A DNA stretch of 57,727 nucleotides, taken from the NCBI RefSeq assembly GCF_900112365.1, contig NZ_FOLQ01000026.1:1-57727 (forward strand). Reading direction: 5' to 3'. This document shows positions 17,640-26,680 of the stretch, piece after piece. Source of the stretch: Spirosoma endophyticum (GTDB lineage Bacteria > Bacteroidota > Bacteroidia > Cytophagales > Spirosomataceae). The number at the start of each line of letters is the position of its first letter. The stretch's first letter is position 1. The position numbers and the translations under genes were made by a program. The notes below the pieces were generated by a model. The model had not been told where the DNA came from. It made no database searches and worked only from the letters and a program-made list of their open reading frames with translations.

Positions 17640-18299
17640 TTATTGATGGCGAACAAGAAGCCGTTTGGTGGCGACCTTTTTGCCATCGACCGAAAGTTGA
17701 TACAGGTAATAACCTGTATCCAGATGACGTGTCGCAATACGAACTTTTCGCTCGCCACGATCCAGTTCGTGAGCGGCCACAGATTCACCTAATACGTTCA
17801 ATAAAACTAATTTAGCTTCATTAACCGGAGCGTTAAACTGATAATCCAGTTCCGCAACGTCGTCGGCTGGGTTTGGGTAGGCATTGGAAACCCATAACTT
17901 CTCACTCGAATACAGGCCTCCTTCTTTTTCTTTATTTTCCTGTGTGACCCCCACGCGCGCTTCGCTGGAAACAGCGGGTGTAACCTCGTTGGAAACTGCC
18001 CGTGCCGTTGGTTTAGTACCTGACTGGGCCATAAGTAGCGACCGATAGTGCGCGTTGATTGTCGTATTCTTGTTTACCGACATTGCCCGGTCCAACCCCG
18101 ATAAGGTCGGATTTGGCGCGATCGAAAACCGCTGGGAAGAAAGGCCAGTCGAGCCCGTTTTGCCTGGTGGAGACGTACGACCCAATTCAAGTCGACTTCC
18201 TTTACGAGCATCCGAATCCCGCTGGGCGACCTGCGCCTGGAGAGGGATCGTTGCCGCTAGCAAGCCCGTCAATACACCAATAAGTATAATTTGTTTCAT
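17640..18299 (-). CDS. Secreted protein with T9SS type A C-terminal sorting domain
   Basis: 219 residues. Signal peptide MKQIILIGVLTGLLAATIPLQAQ. The middle is low complexity with no recognisable domain. The last about 80 residues form a Por-secretion tail: SNAYPNPADDVAELDYQF, KLVLLNVLGESV, then GYYLYQLSVDGKKVATKRLLV, the pattern YPNPA, G-Y-Y and a final basic strand. Such tails direct export through the type IX system and are removed or attached at the surface. Cargo function unknown. The gene has a good promoter at 18331-18361. Downstream at 17553-17580 a short inverted repeat (GGCTACA and TGTAGCC) may act as terminator. Confidence 0.85.
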   Translation of the reverse strand: MKQIILIGVLTGLLAATIPLQAQVAQRDSDARKGSRLELGRTSPPGKTGSTGLSSQRFSIAPNPTLSGLDRAMSVNKNTTINAHYRSLLMAQSGTKPTARAVSNEVTPAVSSEARVGVTQENKEKEGGLYSSEKLWVSNAYPNPADDVAELDYQFNAPVNEAKLVLLNVLGESVAAHELDRGERKVRIATRHLDTGYYLYQLSVDGKKVATKRLLVRHQ

Positions 18300-18330
18300 G
18301 AAAGTCCTCTATGTACACAAATATTCAACA

Positions 18331-18361
18331 CAAACCTATTCAAGATAAAAGACAAAGTCAA
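18331..18361 (-). promoter_or_regulatory. Predicted sigma-A promoter for the sorting-domain protein
   Basis: On the minus strand TTG (18359-18361), 20-nt spacer, TAGGTTTG (18331-18338): an exact match to the Bacteroidota consensus. The start point near 18324 gives a leader of about 25 nt. Confidence 0.7.
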
Positions 18362-18392
18362 CGGTTGGTTATCTAAAAAATTGTTAAAAGGG

Positions 18393-20237
18393 TTAATTAA
18401 TACCTCTTGGAACCCCTTTTTTAGCTAATGGTTTAATTGTCGATCTATTTTTTAATGGTTTTCTAGTTACTGGCTTCTCCGTTGGTGGTGTTTCTAGCCA
18501 CAAAACCTGATTCTTGGTTGGTTTTTCTTCCTTCCGCCAACGAAAACCATCCAGTTCTTTAGCATCGTCTGTTATTTCTTTTGGTGGAATCAACTCCGAA
18601 TCAGGATGTCCATAAAACCGAATTTGCCCGACTTTGTTATCGACAAATTCAATATTCATTTTGCTGGATTCGACGTGATTTAAACCAATCATCTTATTTT
18701 TTTCGTCAAGCGCGTAATAAAGACTTTGCCCGTTCCCATCAACGAGTACGCGGTCCAGTACAGTTTGCTCCTGAATCGGAGCAGTGGTTGAACCGGGTTT
18801 AGTATCCAATACGCGTTGTGGCGGGGCATTCGTTGCAATCGCCGAAACACTACGTACTGCCGAAGCCATTGTCGACGTTTGTTTACTACCCTTGGGCTTA
18901 GACGTTTTGGCGGGAATTGTGTCACTAACAACCGCTTTGGTGGTGAAGTAAGCCGTTATGGTACGGCCCTTTATTTGGTTGAAATTATTGAGCGTATCAA
19001 GCGAAATGACGAACGATTTAGTCTTCAAATACATGGTATTGATTCGATTGTTTTTGAGAAATGCCTTCATCGAATCGGCTTCCATCTGGTACTTATTCTG
19101 ACTCCAGACGATGGGTTTTTTATAGAAATAAATCGTTGAATCGGCCGTATCATAAATGAGCGAGTCGCATTTACTTTGCAGATCCGATTTGTAAATAAAT
19201 ACGTTTTTCTGGCCCAGGAGCCGACGGGTGTTAGTCAATTTATTATCGAAAGAAAATAAGGTATCGGCCCGCATATATAGGGTATCATTCGTGGTTTCAT
19301 TGGCCAGACTTTTAGCCACCGCATGGCCTGTTACCCGCGAAATACCCGCTTTCCCATTGTATCGAACGTGGTCGCCGGTAATGACGGCTTTTCGGTCTTT
19401 AGCAACCATGATGACATTACCCTTTGCAATGCCCAATTCTAATATGTTATCGTAATAGAGCGAATCGCCGGTAAGTCGATATTTGGGTGTATCGATAGTG
19501 GCTCGTCGCTGGAAATTTGAGATGCCGGTGATGGTATTGTATTGACCTTCGATAGACGTCAAGACGCCATCTTTATTGACAATGCGCGTCGGTCCCTGGA
19601 ACGTCGCCATACGAGTCAGTGAGTTATAGAGCAGTGAATCGGCGGTAAGCGTACCTTTGGGATTTACCAGCTTAACGTTCTGGCGGAAAGTAAAGAGTTT
19701 AGATCGGGTATCGTAAAAACCTTCGCGGCTGGTCAGTACGTTTTCTTTATCGACAATTCGGCCGGGCACGGGGTAATGCGCTATGCCCGACAGCATGTCG
19801 TAGTCAAGCTGGGCCGTGGTCAATGTCATTTTACGGTCGCGCATGATAACGCGGCCCCGAAGATTCGCCTGACGGGTATTGCCGTAGTAAAACATGGTAT
19901 CGCCCTGAACGTTGATGGTATCTCCCTGTACCAACCGGACGTTACCATAGGCTTCGATCACGTTGGTCGTTACGTTTTGTATGGCGAGATTGCAATACAT
20001 TAGTACGCCCTTGTGTCGCAATCGAACGTTATTGTATAATTTCCGAACAGCCTGTCCAGGGATGTTCATTACGACCAAACTGTCGGCATGGAACAATTCC
20101 ACTTTATCTGATGCACCACCAGTTGCCGACGGGCGAGCAGGCGTTGGGCTGCTAACCTGCGCTGAGGCAGAGGTAGATACCAACAGAAAACCAAGCCCTA
20201 TGGTAATGACAAGAAAGCGGGCAATGAGACGAATCAT
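18393..20237 (-). CDS. OstA-like (LptA/LptD N-terminal type) export protein
   Basis: Periplasmic or envelope protein of the lipopolysaccharide export family. 614 residues from ATG 20237, with signal peptide MIRLIARFLVITIGLGFLLVSTSASAQ; a frame 10 residues longer starts at 20267. The mature part repeats the OstA beta-strand motif many times: ADSLVVMNIPGQAVRKLYNNV, EAYGNVRLVQGDTINVQGDTM, LNNRGRV-like and TSREGFYDTRSKLFTF. The C terminus is basic and proline-rich (KPVTRKPLKNRSTIKPLAKK). There is no LptD barrel, so it is not LptD itself; it may play the LptA bridging role with LptC. Divergent from tilS with only 33 bp between start codons. Confidence 0.82.
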   Translation of the reverse strand: MIRLIARFLVITIGLGFLLVSTSASAQVSSPTPARPSATGGASDKVELFHADSLVVMNIPGQAVRKLYNNVRLRHKGVLMYCNLAIQNVTTNVIEAYGNVRLVQGDTINVQGDTMFYYGNTRQANLRGRVIMRDRKMTLTTAQLDYDMLSGIAHYPVPGRIVDKENVLTSREGFYDTRSKLFTFRQNVKLVNPKGTLTADSLLYNSLTRMATFQGPTRIVNKDGVLTSIEGQYNTITGISNFQRRATIDTPKYRLTGDSLYYDNILELGIAKGNVIMVAKDRKAVITGDHVRYNGKAGISRVTGHAVAKSLANETTNDTLYMRADTLFSFDNKLTNTRRLLGQKNVFIYKSDLQSKCDSLIYDTADSTIYFYKKPIVWSQNKYQMEADSMKAFLKNNRINTMYLKTKSFVISLDTLNNFNQIKGRTITAYFTTKAVVSDTIPAKTSKPKGSKQTSTMASAVRSVSAIATNAPPQRVLDTKPGSTTAPIQEQTVLDRVLVDGNGQSLYYALDEKNKMIGLNHVESSKMNIEFVDNKVGQIRFYGHPDSELIPPKEITDDAKELDGFRWRKEEKPTKNQVLWLETPPTEKPVTRKPLKNRSTIKPLAKKGVPRGIN

Positions 20238-20242
20238 AGTGA

Positions 20243-20250
20243 CAAAACTA
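20243..20250 (-). promoter_or_regulatory. -7 element next to the OstA-like gene start
   Basis: TAGTTTTG on the minus strand, an exact TAnnTTTG, ends 5 nt before ATG 20237. No TTG at the expected distance. It falls in the 33-bp gap shared with the divergent tilS. Confidence 0.35.
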
Positions 20251-20270
20251 CGGCTTCGAGCCGACACCGT

Positions 20271-21629
20271 ATGCTGGAACGGGATTTTTTAGGATTTATT
20301 AACGACAGAAAGCTATTCAAACCGACCGATTGTGTATTGTTGGCCGTCAGTGGCGGTATCGATTCAATTGTAATGGCTGAGCTGTTTCATCGTCTTGGCC
20401 AACTGTTTGCCATAGCTCATGTTAACTTTGGATTACGCGGCCCAGAGTCAGAAACCGATGCCCTTTTCGTTAAAAACAAGGCTGAAGCGTACGGGGTTCC
20501 GTTCCACCTGACTCAGTTCGATACAACTGAGTTTGCGGCAGAGCGCGGCATTTCTATTCAGATGGCCGCCCGCGACCTCCGTTATGCCTGGTTTGCGCAA
20601 CTTGTTGCGGAACACCATTACGTCGGTGTGGCAACCGCCCACCACCAGAACGACGTGCTGGAAACCATTTTATTTAATCTGACACGTGGCACGGGCTTAG
20701 CGGGTTTGCACGGCATTGCTGCCAGTCAGAACGGCATCATCCGACCGCTGCTGTTTGCTACTCGGGCGAGTATTGCTACGTATGCTGACGAGCGAAAGCT
20801 AGCCTACCGGGAAGATAGCTCTAACGCCAATGACAAGTACGCCCGTAACCGACTGCGCCACCATGTGGTGCCGGTGTTGGTCGATTTAAATCCGGGTTTG
20901 TGGCAAACATTGCCGCGTACGGTTGAGCGATTACGGGCAGCCGACGTATTGGTTCGACTCGAACTTGACCGTTCCTGGCAGGAGATAGCTGAACCAATTG
21001 GTGGGGAAACATTCCTGCCGATTGAAAAATTAGTAGCCTTGCCGGAGTTGCCATTCCGATTGGGGGAGTGGCTGAAACCGTTTGGCTTTACAAGTGATCA
21101 GGCTGTTCAGCTAGTTGCGTCATTGACACAGGAAATAGGGCAGAGGTTTGAGTCGCCAACGCATCGAATTATCCATGAACGATTATCGTCTGGCGCGACC
21201 GGCTTGTTGCTGGAAGAACTTTCAGCAGCACCTGATTACGAAATCAAACTGACAGACTGGCCAAAAGTGCCATTAGACGTAACAGGGCAGTTTACAGTGA
21301 CTATGGATCGATTTCATAAACCCGAGAACTTCCGGCCGGATACCAATCCTAAGGTAGCGTGTTTGGATGCTGACCGACTAGTATTTCCACTTACCATTCG
21401 GCCCTGGCGGCAGGGTGACCGCTTCCGGCCATTGGGATTGAATGGCCATAAATTAGTCAGCGATTTATTGAATGATCTCAAGCTGAGCCGTTCTGAACGA
21501 GAACAAACGTGTGTGCTTCTATCTGGTGAGCAGATTGCCTGGGTTATCAGCCGACGGATTGACCACCGCTTCCGGGTAACGAACGAAACGAAGTCTGTAG
21601 TGACGCTCAGCGTAATCGTTAAGTCGTAA
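20271..21629 (+). CDS. tilS: tRNA(Ile) lysidine synthetase TilS
   Basis: Modifies C34 of the CAU-anticodon isoleucine tRNA to lysidine so that it reads AUA; an essential cytoplasmic enzyme. 452 residues, in the usual range. N-type ATP pyrophosphatase with the PP-loop SGGIDS (AVSGGIDSIVMAELF), then HVNFGLRGPES, THHxxD-type TAHHQNDVLETILFNLTRGTG, and NDKYARNRLRHHVVPVL. The C-terminal TilS domain is present (IRPWRQGDRFRPLGLNGHKLVSDLLND). Start codon ATG 20271. Followed by a strong hairpin terminator. Confidence 0.95.
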   Translation: MLERDFLGFINDRKLFKPTDCVLLAVSGGIDSIVMAELFHRLGQLFAIAHVNFGLRGPESETDALFVKNKAEAYGVPFHLTQFDTTEFAAERGISIQMAARDLRYAWFAQLVAEHHYVGVATAHHQNDVLETILFNLTRGTGLAGLHGIAASQNGIIRPLLFATRASIATYADERKLAYREDSSNANDKYARNRLRHHVVPVLVDLNPGLWQTLPRTVERLRAADVLVRLELDRSWQEIAEPIGGETFLPIEKLVALPELPFRLGEWLKPFGFTSDQAVQLVASLTQEIGQRFESPTHRIIHERLSSGATGLLLEELSAAPDYEIKLTDWPKVPLDVTGQFTVTMDRFHKPENFRPDTNPKVACLDADRLVFPLTIRPWRQGDRFRPLGLNGHKLVSDLLNDLKLSRSEREQTCVLLSGEQIAWVISRRIDHRFRVTNETKSVVTLSVIVKS

Positions 21630-21636
21630 ATTGGAC

Positions 21637-21675
21637 AATAAAAAAGCGAATCGGTTCTCGATTCGCTTTTTTATT
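21637..21675. terminator. Strong bidirectional terminator between tilS and a convergent small gene
   Basis: A perfect 17-bp inverted repeat (AATAAAAAAGCGAATCG at 21637-21653 and its complement at 21659-21675) with a 5-nt loop. A-run on one side and T-run on the other fit intrinsic termination of both convergent genes. Confidence 0.85.
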
Positions 21676-21689
21676 GATTCCAAGATTGA

Positions 21690-21881
21690 TCATCCAGCTT
21701 TCTTAACGTGCTTGCTATGAGTCGATTTAGTCGATGACGTAGTGGCTTTAACCGGCGTCGATTTCTTCGTTGTTGTCGTCGTTGTTGATACTGGCTTATC
21801 CTGCGAAGGAGAGTTGGCCAGCGCGGCATTTCCTGTTAATACGGTTACTGCAATGGCAGCCATCCAAATTAGCTTTTTCAT
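21690..21881 (-). CDS. Small secreted Thr/Lys/Ser-rich protein
   Basis: 63 residues from the Met at 21881 (a frame 9 residues longer begins at 21908). Signal peptide MKKLIWMAAIAVTVLTGNAALA; the mature part is low complexity (PVSTTTTTTKKSTPVKATTS) with a His/Lys end STHSKHVKKAG. No family recognised. Similar short basic secreted proteins occur as single genes in Cytophagales. The terminator just downstream and the signal peptide favour a real gene. Confidence 0.6.
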   Translation of the reverse strand: MKKLIWMAAIAVTVLTGNAALANSPSQDKPVSTTTTTTKKSTPVKATTSSTKSTHSKHVKKAG

Positions 21882-21987
21882 GAGATTAGATTTTATGTAG
21901 TGAAACAACTCGCCTAACTAGCGGCCTTTTCGTAGAAAAGGTCAGATGCTATTGTTAAAAGCACATGAACTATAACTTAAAAAAAGG

Positions 21988-22515
21988 TTAATCTGTTATG
22001 AGCCTCGTCGTTACCGATAACTGACCCACATGGCGCATAGTATGCTCGGCCGAGTGAACCAGTAAACCAATGACGGTTGAAGGCAACTGCGCCCGCCCAA
22101 CCCCCCGCACCTCTGTAAGCGTCTGCTCGTTGGTGATACGTAGCTGAGCCAGCGCCAGGTCAACCTGCTCATCGAACCGATCAATCAATTCCTGAATCGA
22201 CGGAAATGGTTCGGTCGGCTTTCCTTCAGCGGCTAGGGCAGTCAGTTGGTTGGGTGAAAGAGTCTCTCCACGAGCGTAGGTAAGGAGACGATCCAATACG
22301 CCAGTCAAATGCTGTAAATGAAAACCAACTGAAGCGAGCGCTACGTTGCTTCGATCCAGGGGGCGTTTCCAAAGCAGATTTTCCGGGAAGTCCTGCAACA
22401 AGGCATTCACTTCTTCGCGGGCTTGCAGTAGCGCATGAGCAACCGGTTGTACCAGAGCCGGTACGTCGGGTAACGGGCCACGTAGCCAGACTTCGCGGGT
22501 GTCGAGAGGAGGCAT
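21988..22515 (-). CDS. DinB family protein
   Basis: 175 residues, a four-helix DinB/YfiT fold used by metal-dependent thiol transferases and related enzymes. Expected histidine ligands are visible: HLQH near residue 68, and HSAEHTMRHVGQL near residue 157, the last being the typical DinB C-terminal pattern. The true substrate is unknown. Nine bp separate it from the SDR gene, which in turn overlaps the membrane protein gene, so the three are probably one leftward operon. Confidence 0.82.
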   Translation of the reverse strand: MPPLDTREVWLRGPLPDVPALVQPVAHALLQAREEVNALLQDFPENLLWKRPLDRSNVALASVGFHLQHLTGVLDRLLTYARGETLSPNQLTALAAEGKPTEPFPSIQELIDRFDEQVDLALAQLRITNEQTLTEVRGVGRAQLPSTVIGLLVHSAEHTMRHVGQLSVTTRLITD

Positions 22516-22524
22516 AGGAATGGG

Positions 22525-23301
22525 TTAGATTACGGTTCCACCATCGGCATAAAACAGACTGCCGGTGCTATAGGTGGATGCATTGGAGGCCAGGTATAAG
22601 GCCAACGGGCTAATTTCATCGGTAGTACCCATGCGGGCAATGGGCAGTCTCTTCGTGAAATGATCCAGCATCTTTTCATCCTGCCAGAGGGCCTGGCTGA
22701 ATTTGGTTTTAATCAGACCCGGACAAATAGCATTGACGCGGATACCGTCTGGTCCCCATTCTTTCGCCAGCACCTTGGTGAGCATGTTGAGTGACGCCTT
22801 ACTCACGCTGTATATACCCAAGCCGGGATCGGGCGTGTGACCGGCAATGCTGCTCATCATGATGATGCTGCCTCCGCCCCGGGCTTTCATGATGGGGTAA
22901 CATAGTTTGCTTAACTCAAAAGGAGCCTTCACGTTGGCCTGCATGATCTTATCGAAGGCCAGGCCGTCGCAATCAAGTGAGGGGCCAAAGACGGGATTGG
23001 AGGCTGCGTTGTTGACCAGAATGTCAATGCCGCCGTATGCTTCGATGGATTTATCGACTAGCCGCTGAAGCTGGTTCATGTCACCCACGTGGGCGGCAAT
23101 ACCCGTAGCATCACCACCCTGTGCTTTGATGTCATTCGCCAGGGCATCGCAGGCATCCTGTTTACGACTACTAACGACGACTTTCGCCCCAAATCGAGCG
23201 AATACTCTGGCCATGTCTTCGCCCATGCCTTTGCTGGCTCCGGTGATAATGGCCACTTTTCCTGTGAGATCGAATAGCGCTTTTTCCGCTGCTGGATTCA
23301 T
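22525..23301 (-). CDS. Short-chain dehydrogenase/reductase
   Basis: 258 residues, classical SDR fold, NAD(P)H-dependent oxidoreductase. TGASKGMGEDMA is the nucleotide-binding motif; VNNAASNP supports the beta-4 NNAG-like strand; catalytic Ser lies in MMSSIAGHTP and the YxxxK pair in YSVSKASL; ICPGLIKTKF follows. C-terminal YSTGSLFYADGGTVI is typical. Substrate unknown. The SSR-type motif VVSSRKQD after beta-2 suggests NADP preference. The start overlaps the upstream membrane protein gene by 4 bp (ATGA). Confidence 0.92.
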   Translation of the reverse strand: MNPAAEKALFDLTGKVAIITGASKGMGEDMARVFARFGAKVVVSSRKQDACDALANDIKAQGGDATGIAAHVGDMNQLQRLVDKSIEAYGGIDILVNNAASNPVFGPSLDCDGLAFDKIMQANVKAPFELSKLCYPIMKARGGGSIIMMSSIAGHTPDPGLGIYSVSKASLNMLTKVLAKEWGPDGIRVNAICPGLIKTKFSQALWQDEKMLDHFTKRLPIARMGTTDEISPLALYLASNASTYSTGSLFYADGGTVI

Positions 23302-25097
23302 AACGTCGAAACGGTCTTGGTGATCGGTGAAAGGTGCTGCGAAGTTAACCGATCCCGGCGTATATAAACGCGTACATTATCAAGCGTTGCGACTAACGAA
23401 TACTGATTTTGAATAATGGCATTAACGCTGGCAAATTGTTCGTGTTGCTGACTCCGTTTGGTCAGAATCAAGCTGGAAGGACCAACCGCATCCAAAAAGA
23501 CAACAGGCTTGTTCGTTTCTAACTCATGCGTATATCGACTCAGGTACTGGTCACGCATCCCGTTGGGAACAATGCTACGTTGCGTGTGATTTTCGCTAAC
23601 CCCCTGCGCCAATTGAGCTTCCACATAATACCGGCAGTTCCATCCCCAAACGGCCATTTTGTCTGAATCTTTTACGTACTGTTTTATGATGTGAGCAACG
23701 GGCGATAGTACAACTTCTGTTCTGGTTGGAAACCAATACAAAGGTGGATTTCGAGTCAGCAAACTGGTTGGATCAGGTTGGGCAGACAAAGCGATGGTTG
23801 GCTTTACTGAGCGGTAAGCAAGCTGCTTGATATGGGGCAACAAAACGTGGTTTGACAGAGTGATGTCGCCTATCAATAACCCGAGGACAATTGCTGCCAG
23901 ACGAGTTTGAAATTGAGCTGGCTGATGGTTTAGCACAAATTGAAGACATAATCCAATGACCCACCCAAAAGGAAACACGAGTAACAGTAAGTGATGACCA
24001 AATTCGGTGCCCGGCGTGACAACGGCCCAGAAGGCACTCAGAGCGGTCAATAATACCAGCGCGGTTGTCCAGGAAGGTTTTTTCCATATACTTTCTCTCT
24101 TTCGGATCGACCAGCTAAAAATGATTGCGGCCAGTATAATGAAAAAACTGTTGGACAAAATAAAAATACTGAAATCGGGGTGATGTAGCGTAAAAATTGG
24201 GAATTGCAGCAGCTTAATAAAGAAATTCCGATGGATTAATGGTTCATCAGCATAAATCTGGGCATAGGTTGTTAAGTTGCCAATGAAGTAGTAATCAATG
24301 AAATACCGCTCAACATTAAACCAATACGCCAGACTGAACACACCTATCGTGGGCAGCAAAAACGCTATAGACAAGGTGATGAATGGCCTAATTGCCTGTT
24401 GCCGTTTTGTCTGGAATAAATACCCCGCGACTAGAGCGAGCATCATTCCTATAAGTGGCAAAGTCTGTAGTTTACAGTAGGGCGTTAGGCCCGCCACGAT
24501 GCCTAATCCCCACAATAGGCCTGTCGATACGTTTGTCGATTGAAGTATCCTGATAGCAAAATAGAAACAGGCCGTAATGATGGGTAACGAGCTTAGTTCA
24601 CTACTATAATGCAGGTAATCGTTTTCAGTAGCCCAGGCGAAAAAGACGAGGATAATGACTAAACTTAACCGACTGGCGGCTGGTAAGATCAGCCTGATAA
24701 GGCCAAAATAAAAAAATGCGAGGGCCAGGCCAATCAGTATTAGGCTGGTAAGATGGGCTGCTATATAGTCGGTAGGTAAGCCAATCAGGTGAGGTAACAA
24801 CAATAAGTAACTGTTAATTGGGCCGATGGACGTGCCATCCACCGATCGGCCGAATACCGGGTCCTGTAGGAGTGTGATAGCCTGAGTTACTAGCTGGCCT
24901 TCGTCGGGATTGAGTTCTTCATTGTGAAATAAACTCGGTAACCGCATGAATGTGAGCGTAATGAGCGACAGACTCACAAAGAAAAAATCAGATTGGAACC
25001 AATGTTTAACCGCTTTTGGGTGATCTTCAGGTTGGCACTGAAGGATAAGTATCACCAGTAATCCTAACGAGATAACGTAGTAAAACCAGGGAAACAT
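23298..25097 (-). CDS. Polytopic membrane protein, glycosyltransferase-39-like
   Basis: 599 residues with about ten or more transmembrane segments in the first 450 residues and a soluble periplasmic-type C-terminal part. The first large loop has acidic residues in LFHNEELNPDEGQLVTQAI, which resembles the catalytic loop of ArnT/PMT-type (GT-C) enzymes that use polyprenyl-phosphate sugars. The downstream VDGTSIGPINSYLLLLP also fits that superfamily. Donor and acceptor unknown. The spacing to the SDR gene (4-bp overlap) suggests joint expression. The N-terminal Met 25097 is followed directly by a helix. Confidence 0.7.
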   Translation of the reverse strand: MFPWFYYVISLGLLVILILQCQPEDHPKAVKHWFQSDFFFVSLSLITLTFMRLPSLFHNEELNPDEGQLVTQAITLLQDPVFGRSVDGTSIGPINSYLLLLPHLIGLPTDYIAAHLTSLILIGLALAFFYFGLIRLILPAASRLSLVIILVFFAWATENDYLHYSSELSSLPIITACFYFAIRILQSTNVSTGLLWGLGIVAGLTPYCKLQTLPLIGMMLALVAGYLFQTKRQQAIRPFITLSIAFLLPTIGVFSLAYWFNVERYFIDYYFIGNLTTYAQIYADEPLIHRNFFIKLLQFPIFTLHHPDFSIFILSNSFFIILAAIIFSWSIRKRESIWKKPSWTTALVLLTALSAFWAVVTPGTEFGHHLLLLVFPFGWVIGLCLQFVLNHQPAQFQTRLAAIVLGLLIGDITLSNHVLLPHIKQLAYRSVKPTIALSAQPDPTSLLTRNPPLYWFPTRTEVVLSPVAHIIKQYVKDSDKMAVWGWNCRYYVEAQLAQGVSENHTQRSIVPNGMRDQYLSRYTHELETNKPVVFLDAVGPSSLILTKRSQQHEQFASVNAIIQNQYSLVATLDNVRVYIRRDRLTSQHLSPITKTVSTL

Positions 25098-25282
25098 GAT
25101 GTATGTTTATTTTATAAATGTTTCATGTATATCTATTATGTGGTTAATATAAATTAAAAAGAGATACGTAGTTAATCGTATTTAGCGTACGGCTATCTTT
25201 TTTGTTAGGCTAATAAGGTTGAATAATATACTATAGATGCGTTCCTGCAAGTTAGTTTCGAAGGCTAATGTCCCAAAAATAG

Positions 25283-25336
25283 TTCACGCAACTTGTTGCA
25301 TGTCTGGTAGTTAGATCATGCCGCAAGTTGCGTGAA
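25283..25336. repeat. Inverted repeat, 20-nt arms, in the gap 25098-25387
   Basis: TTCACGCAACTTGTTGCATG at 25283-25302 pairs with 25317-25336 at 18 of 20 positions, outer 13 bp perfect, loop 14 nt. The gap of 290 bp has nothing else that I can support. It lies downstream of the ATP-grasp-like gene and upstream of the membrane-protein gene, both leftward, so it is a terminator candidate for the former. Confidence 0.7.
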
Positions 25337-25387
25337 AGAGTTAGTTTATATTGGTTTATAGCTTTATTTGAATTAATATATGATTAT

Positions 25388-26599
25388 CTATTTCTCAAAA
25401 AAGCAAACAGAGCCGCCAACCCAGTCTTTGTTTTTATTAAAATTGACTCCGATCATTTCGCCCCGACTCAGGCGGCTGAGGTTAGTCAGAAGGGTAGGTT
25501 TAGCATCACCTTTTGGCCAGATAAACAGCATTCGTATCTCGCATTTAACCAATCCATCGGGCGATTGAATAACCGGCTCATATTTAACCTTGCGCTGAAG
25601 TAAATAACCCGCGCGCTGGTCGGTCGGAATGATGTCGAGATCAGCAGCGTTGATCGTCAGTTTAACGCCACTACCGGCAAACGAAAACAGCGGTTTTAGT
25701 ACGTAGTTTTCCAGATCGGCCGGGTATTCCGTCAAATCGGACAGGTAATAACTAGCCGGAACGAATGGACTTTTCAATAGGGGCAGCGTGTACTTGCTGA
25801 TTCGGAAAAACCAGTTTGGATGGCCGATCCACTCAACATCTACATCGTCGGTCAGGTGGAAATCGGTTCTAAGGTCTGGAAAGTTTTGTAAATCGTCGAA
25901 AATCAGCCGATTGTATAACCGTTTGATACGTATCTGACGGCCATCTTTTTCGTAAAATAAAGCTCGTCCCTCTTTTTTTATTTTGGTCAGGCAAACGGGT
26001 GTAATACCAAAGTATTTTTCCGTCAGGACAAAGTCGATACGAGTTTTTTGTTTTTCTGGATAAATTTCCAGTAAGACAACTTCTTCGGGCTGACAATCGC
26101 CCACCAGCATCTGACGCAATTGCTCTATGTACTCGGCGTTGGAATCAACCGTGAACAAGTGCGAAAGATTATCGGGAATTGGATATGTAGTACGGAAGAG
26201 ATTCGCTACGTATGGCTGAAATCCGTAAAGCGATGGAAATCCTTGTAGTTCGATCAACTGTGGCTTTAATTCGCCGTGCGACGGACCGCCAGACTCATCC
26301 GTGCAGACCGCAAAATCTACCGCCATAAACTGCGTGTGATCATCTTCATTTGGCACACGCTGCCCAGCCGGAATCGCCTGCTCTGTCAACGTTTTAAAAT
26401 CCGCCTGAGTAATGACCTCTATAATATCATCGCAGGCTTGCAGAATCTTATCCGTCAGCACTTTCGGCACAAAAATGGGCGTTTCGGCCACGCGAAAGTC
26501 TAACTGACCCGGAAAGTCAGCATCAATTTTAGCTAGAAAAGTCTGATAGCCTTCTGGGCTAAAAGCTTGGTTATAGGTTTGGCGGGCGGGCTGGATCAT
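25388..26599 (-). CDS. ATP-grasp-like ligase of unknown substrate
   Basis: 403 residues. The C-terminal half has features of an ATP-grasp fold: YVLKPLFSFAGSGVKL (nucleotide-binding lysine and glycine loop, about residue 290), YLLQRKVKYEPVI, and KCEIRMLFIW followed by LLTNLSRLSRGEMIGVNFN, which carry E/R/N positions typical of Mg-ATP binding. The N-terminal part is conserved-looking but unassigned (DHTQFMAVDFAVC, LIELQGFPSLYGFQ). It probably forms an amide bond. It is the last gene of GCS2, GATase, ATP-grasp-like, all leftward, 81 bp after the GATase stop. Assignment as ATP-grasp rests on motif appearance only. Confidence 0.6.
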   Translation of the reverse strand: MIQPARQTYNQAFSPEGYQTFLAKIDADFPGQLDFRVAETPIFVPKVLTDKILQACDDIIEVITQADFKTLTEQAIPAGQRVPNEDDHTQFMAVDFAVCTDESGGPSHGELKPQLIELQGFPSLYGFQPYVANLFRTTYPIPDNLSHLFTVDSNAEYIEQLRQMLVGDCQPEEVVLLEIYPEKQKTRIDFVLTEKYFGITPVCLTKIKKEGRALFYEKDGRQIRIKRLYNRLIFDDLQNFPDLRTDFHLTDDVDVEWIGHPNWFFRISKYTLPLLKSPFVPASYYLSDLTEYPADLENYVLKPLFSFAGSGVKLTINAADLDIIPTDQRAGYLLQRKVKYEPVIQSPDGLVKCEIRMLFIWPKGDAKPTLLTNLSRLSRGEMIGVNFNKNKDWVGGSVCFFEK

Positions 26600-26680
26600 A
26601 AATGGTTCGGGAACTCCCGGTAATGAAAGATCACCGGGAATTCACTTATTGTCTGACTGCTATCGGAACGACGTTAAAAG

